From an uncultured Saprospiraceae bacterium (GTDB lineage: Bacteria; Bacteroidota; Bacteroidia; Chitinophagales; Saprospiraceae): 11,762 nt of DNA. The notes beneath the pieces are model-generated. The model worked only from the letters and a program-made list of their open reading frames with translations, ran no database searches and was not told the origin of the DNA. Shown piece after piece: positions 6,976 to 11,762 of the stretch. Both the position numbers and the translations under genes were made by a program. Location: the NCBI GenBank assembly GCA_937952155.1, contig CALFYH010000272.1, forward strand, positions 1 through 11,762, given 5' to 3'. The number at the start of each line of letters is the position of its first letter. Within the stretch, counting starts at the first letter, position 1.

Positions 6976-8130
6976 CTATAACTTTAAGTCATTCTTAATA
7001 TCATCCACATGCTCAATACCTACAGAAAGCCTTATTAATCCGTCTGATATGCCAGCTTCTGTTCGTTGTTCTGGTGTTAGTTTTGAGTGAGTAGATGAAG
7101 CTGGATGGGTGATTATGGTTCTTGTATCTCCTAGATTGGCAGATAATGATATCATTTCTCGTGAATCTATCAACTGAGTACCTGCTTTAAATCCTCCATG
7201 AAGCTCAAAACTAATCATTCCTCCACCAGCTTTCATTTGTTTTTTGGCTATCTCATAACCTATATTTGAAGGTAGAAAAGGATATTTTACACTTTTTACT
7301 TTGGGATTTGATTCTAGCCATTGGGCAATAGAAAGTGCATTACTGCAATGTCTGTCCATTCTGACAGCCAGTGTTTCCAGACTTTTCGACAATACCCAAG
7401 CATTAAATGGGGAAAGTGAAGGCCCAGCATTTTTCATGAAAGGATAAATTTGCTCTGTGATTTTATGACTTGAAATAATGGCTCCACCCATCACTCTACC
7501 TTGTCCGTCAATATACTTAGTAGCTGAATGAATAGAAATATCAGCTCCATGTTCTAAAGGTTGCTGAAGATAAGGCGTCGCAAAACAATTGTCCACTACC
7601 AAATAAATACCATTTTGCTTACTGAACTCAGAACAAAAATCTAAGTCAATAATATCTAACGCAGGATTTGATGGAGTTTCTATATATAATAATCTTGTAT
7701 TTGGGTGAACACATTGCTGCCAAGAATCAGGATCAAGCGGATCGATATAATCGTATGTAATACCCCATTTTGCCAAATAATCACTGTTGATCTTAAAAGT
7801 AGAGCCAAACACAGCTCTGGACATAATGATGTGATCTCCTTGAGAAAGCAAAGATGCAAAAGTCGCAAATATGGCAGCCATACCAGTTGCCGTTGCTATA
7901 CAATCTTCGCCACCTTCTAGCAAAGCCATTTTGGTTTCAAACTCCCTAACTGATGGATTGGTAAACCTAGAATAGATATTTCCTTCAATTTCGTTTTCAA
8001 ACAAAGCACGCATGTGTTCTGCATCATCAAAGACAAAACTAGATGTGGCAAAAATCGGAGTAGCATGCTCATTATGTTGGCTTCTTTCAGACTGTGTGCG
8101 AATGGCTTTAGTTTCAAAGTGCATATACAT
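6976..8130 (-). CDS. metZ: O-succinylhomoserine sulfhydrylase-like PLP enzyme (Cys/Met metabolism family)
   Basis: PLP-dependent enzyme of the trans-sulfuration family, 384 residues, full length and cytoplasmic. The Schiff-base lysine is Lys205 in SIHSATKYIDGQGRVMGG. The KYIDGQGR signature is more typical of O-succinylhomoserine sulfhydrylase (MetZ) than of cystathionine gamma-synthase or beta-lyase. The neighbouring-subunit phosphate-binding YSR motif is at 53-55 (YSRFTNP), the cofactor aspartate is Asp180 (VVDNCFATP), and the substrate-carboxylate arginine is likely Arg367 (IRLSVGIE). The SLGD-like loop (SANLGDTRT, 330-338) is intact. The predicted reaction is O-succinylhomoserine plus sulfide to homocysteine in methionine synthesis. 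Acetylated substrate or lyase activity cannot be excluded by sequence alone. There are two in-frame ATGs, 8128-8130 and 8122-8124; the second gives the common family start MHFETKAIR. It lies 21 nt after the OsmC-like gene and 5 nt before the membrane-protein gene. Confidence 0.9.
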   Translation of the reverse strand: MYMHFETKAIRTQSERSQHNEHATPIFATSSFVFDDAEHMRALFENEIEGNIYSRFTNPSVREFETKMALLEGGEDCIATATGMAAIFATFASLLSQGDHIIMSRAVFGSTFKINSDYLAKWGITYDYIDPLDPDSWQQCVHPNTRLLYIETPSNPALDIIDLDFCSEFSKQNGIYLVVDNCFATPYLQQPLEHGADISIHSATKYIDGQGRVMGGAIISSHKITEQIYPFMKNAGPSLSPFNAWVLSKSLETLAVRMDRHCSNALSIAQWLESNPKVKSVKYPFLPSNIGYEIAKKQMKAGGGMISFELHGGFKAGTQLIDSREMISLSANLGDTRTIITHPASSTHSKLTPEQRTEAGISDGLIRLSVGIEHVDDIKNDLKL

Positions 8131-8151
8131 ACTTTAGGATGATAAAAAAAA

Positions 8152-8568
8152 TTACATTTGTTCATTCCATTGGTCTGACCTTACTTCGACTGTAAAGCCT
8201 ATTTCCACCGAATGAGCCAACATTTTCGATACAGAGCAATACTCGTTCATGGACATTTCAACAGCTTTAATCCCCTTTTCTGCTTTCAGATCTCCAGAGA
8301 TAATATAATGCAAGTCTATCTTTGTAAATACTGCGGGAACTGCATCGGCTCTGACACCTGAAACTTCGACTTTAACATCTGTCACATTTTGTCTCATTTT
8401 TTTCAGGATCATCTCTACATCTATAGCACTGCAAGCTGCCACAGCCATCAAAACGGACTCCATCGGGCTGACAGCTTCCTTATTCCCAGAAAAATGAAGA
8501 CTTTGTCCACGTTCGTTAGTTCCCTTAAAGTTAAGTTCGCCATGAATGGATTCTAAAAATATTTTCAT
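8152..8568 (-). CDS. OsmC/YhfA-family protein (thiol-dependent peroxidase fold)
   Basis: Small cytoplasmic protein of 138 residues, the usual length for OsmC-like proteins. Both signature cysteines are present: Cys46 in VAACSAIDV and Cys111 in NEYCSVSKM. In studied OsmC/Ohr proteins these act as peroxidatic and resolving residues that reduce hydroperoxides. The sequence SPMESVLMAVAAC (34-46) is the usual helix leading to the first cysteine, and the C-terminal strand ends in VEIGFTVEVR. It looks closer to the YhfA-like branch than to Ohr; that branch's substrate is less certain. The ATG at 8566-8568 gives a start, MKIFLES, typical for the family. It is the first gene of the four-gene cluster, with a promoter-like element about 40 nt upstream. 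Its link with a sulfide-using enzyme suggests a role in thiol or sulfur redox balance. Confidence 0.9.
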   Translation of the reverse strand: MKIFLESIHGELNFKGTNERGQSLHFSGNKEAVSPMESVLMAVAACSAIDVEMILKKMRQNVTDVKVEVSGVRADAVPAVFTKIDLHYIISGDLKAEKGIKAVEMSMNEYCSVSKMLAHSVEIGFTVEVRSDQWNEQM

Positions 8569-8608
8569 TTTATATTATTTTAATATACTGAATTGTGATT
8601 TTATAATG

Positions 8609-8616
8609 CAAAAGTA
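8609..8616 (-). promoter_or_regulatory. Likely -7 promoter element for the OsmC-metZ-membrane-THEP1 cluster
   Basis: The minus strand reads TACTTTTG followed by CA, a full match to TAnnTTTG in its common TTTGCA context, ending about 40 nt before the OsmC-like start codon. That spacing gives a 5' leader of roughly 30 nt. At the -33 position the sequence is only a weak match (TGT instead of TTG). Its position at the head of a cluster, in a divergent intergenic region, supports it. Confidence 0.45.
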
Positions 8617-8670
8617 CAACATCCGATAGGTGATATACATATTATTGGTAAATTAATATATTTTAATGGG

Positions 8671-8700
8671 CTGATTTAATCAAAAAAGGCGTTAATTTCG
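8671..8700 (+). promoter_or_regulatory. Weak candidate promoter for the membrane/TPR gene
   Basis: A -7-like element TAATTTCG (8693-8700, one mismatch to TAnnTTTG) is preceded by CTG at 8671-8673 with a 19-nt spacer, one mismatch to the -33 TTG. The start codon is 34 nt further on. Both elements are imperfect, and the call rests mainly on position. Confidence 0.25.
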
Positions 8701-8734
8701 CCCTCTCATTTGATAAATCTTATTAATATTATAT

Positions 8735-9346
8735 ATGTTTACGATAAATATATACCTCAAATTTGCGATAATATTTTTGTGTTTAGTAGGTGGCATTGTC
8801 CTTTCATTTGTTCTCGGCATAGGATACACATGGATTTTCATCATCATTGGCCTGTTATTTTTGGCGAGCTACCTACTTTTGGGTACAGTCCAGTCTGCAT
8901 CAGAGATGTTGCAAAAGATGGATTTTGAAGGTGCAGAAAATCGGCTGAATCTTACATATTTCCCTAAGTTGCTATATGTAACTAATCGCGCATTTTATTA
9001 TATCTTGAAGGGATCACTAGCGGCCCAAAAGAAAGATAACAATGCGGCAGAACTTTATTTTAATCAAGCACTCGCTCTGGATTTGCCATCAGACAATGAA
9101 AAAGGTATGGTTTTATTGCAAATGTCTGGAATACAAGCACAAAAAAATAATTGGACAGGAGCGAAAAATTATTTTTATCAAGCCAAAAAACTTAAAATCA
9201 CAGAGCCTCAGCTTAAAGAACAATTTAAGCAGTTTGAAACCGCAATCGAAAACCGTGGTCAAATGAAAGTAGCACAGACTATGGGTATGAAAACTGGGCA
9301 AATGATGATGCCTGGTGGTAAAAGACGTAGACCGAAAATGAAGTAA
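8735..9346 (+). CDS. Small membrane-anchored TPR protein
   Basis: A 203-residue protein. Two adjacent hydrophobic helices (about 8-28 and 31-52) form a hairpin anchor, which should leave the rest of the protein on the same side as the N-terminus, probably the cytoplasm. The soluble part carries TPR-like helix pairs. The clearest are around 84-117 (ILKGSLAAQKKDNNAAELYF with the following ALALD) and 122-154 (GMVLLQMSGIQAQKNNWTGA and the following YFYQAKKLK). An earlier degenerate one is near 55-75. The C-terminus is Met/Gly-rich and ends in a basic tail (GKRRRPKMK). No catalytic motif is visible, so a protein-protein scaffold is the most that can be inferred. The ATG at 8735 directly precedes the first membrane helix. 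The gene stands alone on the plus strand, divergent from the OsmC cluster and converging on the SPOR gene with only a 10-nt gap. Confidence 0.8.
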   Translation: MFTINIYLKFAIIFLCLVGGIVLSFVLGIGYTWIFIIIGLLFLASYLLLGTVQSASEMLQKMDFEGAENRLNLTYFPKLLYVTNRAFYYILKGSLAAQKKDNNAAELYFNQALALDLPSDNEKGMVLLQMSGIQAQKNNWTGAKNYFYQAKKLKITEPQLKEQFKQFETAIENRGQMKVAQTMGMKTGQMMMPGGKRRRPKMK

Positions 9347-9356
9347 AATCCTTGCT

Positions 9357-10388
9357 TTATATAGTATCGTGCAGATTCCAAGCATCTGCATTGAATATTT
9401 TCTGTACTTTCGACTTAAATTTTTCTGGATCAGTCTGATTGCAATTATAAACAACTCCTACTCTCGTCAAACCATTGAAAGATGATGAAAAGGATTTGTA
9501 CCCTTTTGCAGCAATTTTGTTTTTCATTAACTTCACATTGCCGGCATTCTTGAACGCACCTACTACAATGACACAAGGTTGGTCTGAATCAATCTTTGGC
9601 TCGGAAATCCTTTCATTTATTTCTACAACTTGCTCAACTTTTGGTTCGATCTCTGTTGATGGAACTTCCTTTTTCATTTCTTCTACCAAAGCCAAAGAAT
9701 CCATTTTAGCTAACTCTCTTTCAATACGCAAAGAATCAGCAATGTTTTTCTGGGTTTGATCTATAGTTGAATCTACAACCGCAACAGAAGATTCATTTTG
9801 TGCTGTAACTTTTTTGTGCTCATCGTCACTTGATAACATCCAAAACAAAATCACTGATAAGCTAAGCAAACCAATAATAGCCGGAAGTAACAAATTTTTA
9901 AATGATGATGATTTGTCCGTTGTATTGGTAGTCTTCAGCCTATATAAATAGTCTTCATCGTGTTTTATGGATTTAACGCCCGAAACTTTAGGTGCAATTT
10001 TGATCTCAGACAAGCCGTAGTACTTATTGAAATATTCCTGCTTACTAGGTACAAAATCGCCATTCTCCAAGGTACCCAATCCGCCTAAGTCAAAGGGTTT
10101 CTGAGCTTCAAGTGATACTTTATAGTCTGAAATGAGAAGTGATTCTAAATAAAGTGCATCCTTTTCTAACATACCACTCTCTACCAATAAATTGTGGAAA
10201 GCGGATTCTGAATAGTATGTCGGAGAAAATGTAATTTCTGTCGAAGGAGGAAGTAATGATGTTTTGTTTTGAGCAAATTTTGACTCGTGATAATCCAAAG
10301 AAAAACTACCCAGAGAAGGCAAACTTACCTTTCCAGTTTTCATCAACATTTGGTATAAATACCGAGCATAAACCTGATTCTGCATCAA
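9357..10388 (-). CDS. HU-CCDC81/SPOR-domain envelope protein
   Basis: A 343-residue bitopic membrane protein. The N-terminal part (about 1-130) resembles the paired HU-CCDC81 bacterial domains common in Bacteroidota. The first has GKVSLPSLGSFSL (19-31) and the second KPFDLGGLGTLENGDF (97-112), both the beta-arm region of the HU-like fold. A Lys/Thr/Ser linker leads to one transmembrane helix (about 164-184). A charged, partly coiled spacer (190-268, rich in Glu, Lys and Val) is followed by a SPOR domain (about 270-340: CVIVVGAFKNAGNVKLM through the NGLTRVGVVY strand to the end). SPOR domains bind denuded glycan strands at division septa. No N-terminal signal peptide is present, so the HU-like part should be cytoplasmic and SPOR periplasmic. 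Two in-frame ATGs (10386-10388, 10383-10385) start the gene. The domain order agrees with what I know from other Bacteroidota; its exact role is not known. Confidence 0.85.
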   Translation of the reverse strand: MMQNQVYARYLYQMLMKTGKVSLPSLGSFSLDYHESKFAQNKTSLLPPSTEITFSPTYYSESAFHNLLVESGMLEKDALYLESLLISDYKVSLEAQKPFDLGGLGTLENGDFVPSKQEYFNKYYGLSEIKIAPKVSGVKSIKHDEDYLYRLKTTNTTDKSSSFKNLLLPAIIGLLSLSVILFWMLSSDDEHKKVTAQNESSVAVVDSTIDQTQKNIADSLRIERELAKMDSLALVEEMKKEVPSTEIEPKVEQVVEINERISEPKIDSDQPCVIVVGAFKNAGNVKLMKNKIAAKGYKSFSSSFNGLTRVGVVYNCNQTDPEKFKSKVQKIFNADAWNLHDTI

Positions 10389-10428
10389 AATTTCCGAATT
10401 AACTTGATTTGTATGGAAATAATTGTGC

Positions 10429-10460
10429 CAAATTTATGAATTTTACCCTTGAATGACAAG
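10429..10460 (-). promoter_or_regulatory. Likely promoter of the HU-CCDC81/SPOR gene
   Basis: On the minus strand, CTTG (10457-10460, containing the -33 TTG) is separated by 20 nt from TAAATTTG (10429-10436), a full match to the -7 consensus. The spacing agrees with the Bacteroidota vegetative promoter pattern. The -7 element lies 40 nt upstream of the start codon. This is the best complete promoter match in the window. Confidence 0.5.
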
Positions 10461-10505
10461 AAAAGACAGATTACGCATTAAATTTACGCAAAAGTTCGAA
10501 GTAAA

Positions 10506-11477
10506 ATGAAGTATTTATCTTACGGCGTCATGGTATATATGCTCCTTGCTTTGATCTGGTGGGCCGTCTTATTGTCGAGAAACAATCAAACATTGTACGA
10601 ACACAAGCTTGCTCTTTCGACGTGTATTTCTTCGCAAGGTACTGATATTCAGAGTAGTGTGCATGACATCAACAAGATTCATCAATTTTACAAGAGAAAT
10701 CAAATTATGATTTTAGGTGAAGGTATGGTTTTTGGCATTTTGTTAGTCCTTGGTATGTGGTTTATTCAGAAAGCTTATAACAAAGAGATCGTAAGTACAA
10801 TAAAACAAAAAAACTTCTTGCTTTCGATTACCCATGAATTGAAATCTCCTATTGCAGCCATAAATCTCACAACTGAGACATTGATAAAACGAGCCTTATC
10901 ACCAAAAATGACTGTAGAATTGCACGAAAGTATCCTGAAAGAAAGCACAAGGCTAGAAAAACTCATAAATAATCTTTTAATGGCGGCCAAACTAGACCAC
11001 GATTACAAATATCATTTTGAAAAATGTTCTCTAAATGAAAAAGTCACCTATTGTATAAAAAGATTACAAATGCAAAATCCAGAAGCTGAAATCATCTCTG
11101 AGTTTGATACAAATGACATCTCAATAGATGCTGATCATGAAGCTATGATATCTCTCATAAATAATCTCCTAGAAAATAGTATTAAATATTCAGGAAACAA
11201 GGCTGCGGTGCGAGTAAAGGTTAATATGGAGCCGCCATTTGCTATATTGTCAGTGGCAGATGAAGGAATAGGCATTCCAGATCATGAGAAAGTCAGGGTA
11301 ACAGACCAATTTTATAGGATTGGCAATGAAAATACTCGAAAAACAAAAGGCACAGGACTTGGGCTCTATATATCCAATAAGATTATAAAGGCACATCATG
11401 GCAAGCTGACCATCAGCGACAATATACCACAAGGAACCATTGTAAGTGTTTCAATTCCATTAAGTAAAAATAAATAA
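10506..11477 (+). CDS. Sensor histidine kinase with short periplasmic loop
   Basis: A 323-residue membrane histidine kinase. Two transmembrane helices (about 7-23 and 68-88) enclose a segment of only about 44 residues, too small for a folded PAS or Cache sensor domain, so sensing may occur in the membrane or through a partner protein. No HAMP domain is evident. The second helix runs through a short linker into the dimerisation domain, with phospho-acceptor His110 in LLSITHELKSPIAAI. The ATPase domain has the N-box LINNLLENSIKYS (Asn220, Asn224, Lys227), G1 box DEGIGIP (252-258), F-box DQFYRIG (267-273) and G2 box GTGLGLY (282-288). All catalytic motifs are intact. The ATG at 10506 opens directly into the first helix. 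It is followed 4 nt later by an OmpR-like response regulator, a standard kinase-regulator operon. The signal is unknown. Confidence 0.93.
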   Translation: MKYLSYGVMVYMLLALIWWAVLLSRNNQTLYEHKLALSTCISSQGTDIQSSVHDINKIHQFYKRNQIMILGEGMVFGILLVLGMWFIQKAYNKEIVSTIKQKNFLLSITHELKSPIAAINLTTETLIKRALSPKMTVELHESILKESTRLEKLINNLLMAAKLDHDYKYHFEKCSLNEKVTYCIKRLQMQNPEAEIISEFDTNDISIDADHEAMISLINNLLENSIKYSGNKAAVRVKVNMEPPFAILSVADEGIGIPDHEKVRVTDQFYRIGNENTRKTKGTGLGLYISNKIIKAHHGKLTISDNIPQGTIVSVSIPLSKNK

Positions 11478-11481
11478 AATT

Positions 11482-11762
11482 ATGAGAATACTTTTAGTAG
11501 AAGACGAAGAACAAATCAGAAAAATGGTCATGTTGAATCTAGAAATGGAAAACCATGAAGTAATAGCTACTGACAATGGCCGAAAAGCATTAGAGCTTAT
11601 TAATTCGCAGTATTTCGATTTAATCATTTTGGATGTAATGCTTCCTGAAGTTGATGGATTTCAAATCTGTGAGCAAGTTCGTCTGCGAAACAATCAAGTA
11701 GGTATCATCATCGTATCTGCCAAGGATACATCTTCCGATCGAGTCACTGGCTTGAAATTAGG
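11482..11762 (+). CDS. Response regulator, receiver domain (probably OmpR family), cut by window end
   Basis: The ATG at 11482 starts MRILLVEDEEQ, a canonical receiver-domain opening with the acidic residues Glu7 and Asp8. The next frame-preserving landmarks are the phospho-acceptor Asp51 in LIILDVMLPEVDGF and the switch Ser79 in IIIVSAKD. The frame runs off the window after 93 codons, in the segment that normally reads GLxLGADDY, so the conserved lysine and the output domain are not seen. Pairing with a classical HisKA kinase and the LPxxDG motif suggest a winged-helix OmpR-type output. The gap to the kinase stop is 4 nt, so the two are co-transcribed and this regulator is almost surely its phosphorylation partner. 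Confidence 0.93.
   Translation, partial: MRILLVEDEEQIRKMVMLNLEMENHEVIATDNGRKALELINSQYFDLIILDVMLPEVDGFQICEQVRLRNNQVGIIIVSAKDTSSDRVTGLKL

Noticed and set aside
7917..8165. 82-codon minus-strand open frame across the OsmC-metZ junction
   Set aside because: It overlaps both genes in a different frame, and the conserved PLP-enzyme and OsmC motifs fix the true frames.
8688..8702. GGCG/CGCC hairpin with a T-run on the minus strand, as a terminator
   Set aside because: The stem is only 4 bp and no minus-strand gene ends there; the position is better explained as part of the plus-strand promoter region.
9113..9454. 113-codon open frame on the minus strand spanning the TPR/SPOR junction
   Set aside because: It is antisense to a well supported TPR gene and overlaps the SPOR gene in another frame; its Cys/His/Phe-rich product has no recognisable domain.
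10479..10486. TAAATTTA as a -7 element for the downstream histidine kinase
   Set aside because: It has one mismatch in the key TTTG, no TTG at -33 spacing, and would leave a leader of only about 13 nt.
1..11762. tRNA, rRNA, CRISPR array, insertion sequence or attachment site
   Set aside because: I saw no cloverleaf-like arms, no short regular direct repeats with spacers, no transposase motif and no terminal inverted repeats; the only clear repeats are the in-frame DUF1508 units.

Overview
This window looks like a chromosomal segment of a member of the Bacteroidota, plausibly from the Saprospiraceae/Chitinophagales side, though the family is a guess. The DNA is AT-rich. Start codons lack clear Shine-Dalgarno sequences and sit behind A/T-rich leaders. 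Several upstream regions carry matches to the Bacteroidota -7 promoter element TAnnTTTG. The gene content also fits: a TPR-containing histidine kinase with a LuxR-type regulator, an HU-CCDC81/SPOR protein, an OmpA protein carrying DUF1508 repeats, DUF2853, and MetZ. I see no mobile element, CRISPR array, tRNA, rRNA or phage gene.

Layout from left to right. (1) 1-1287 (+) is the 3' part of a TPR sensor histidine kinase. It converges on a LuxR-family response regulator at 1347-1943 (-), and the two are a likely cognate pair. (2) 1944-2433 is a roughly 490-base non-coding stretch. It holds a possible promoter element for the regulator and, at its right end, a very clear intrinsic terminator. (3) 2434-5258 (-) is a two-gene unit. 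A large protein with four tandem DUF1508 (YegP-like) units, one membrane span and a peptidoglycan-binding OmpA domain is followed by a small DUF2853 protein and then the terminator. (4) 5473-8568 (-) is a tight four-gene cluster in the order OsmC-like thiol peroxidase, MetZ-like sulfhydrylase, polytopic membrane protein, THEP1-like NTPase. Gaps are 21 and 5 nt, and the last two genes overlap. (5) 8735-9346 (+) is a small membrane/TPR protein, transcribed divergently from the OsmC cluster and convergently with an HU-CCDC81/SPOR envelope protein at 9357-10388 (-). (6) 10506-11762 (+) is a classical two-component operon, a short histidine kinase followed 4 nt later by an OmpR-like response regulator that the window edge cuts.

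Three themes recur: signal transduction (two separate two-component systems at the window ends), the cell envelope (an OmpA domain and a SPOR domain, both peptidoglycan-binding folds anchored by one membrane span with a large N-terminal part that is predicted cytoplasmic), and sulfur/thiol metabolism (OsmC plus MetZ). The two least explained items are the DUF1508-OmpA fusion, with a conserved pair of cysteines in every DUF1508 unit, and the unrecognised membrane protein that overlaps the THEP1-like NTPase gene. All functions are read from sequence motifs only; no database search was possible.
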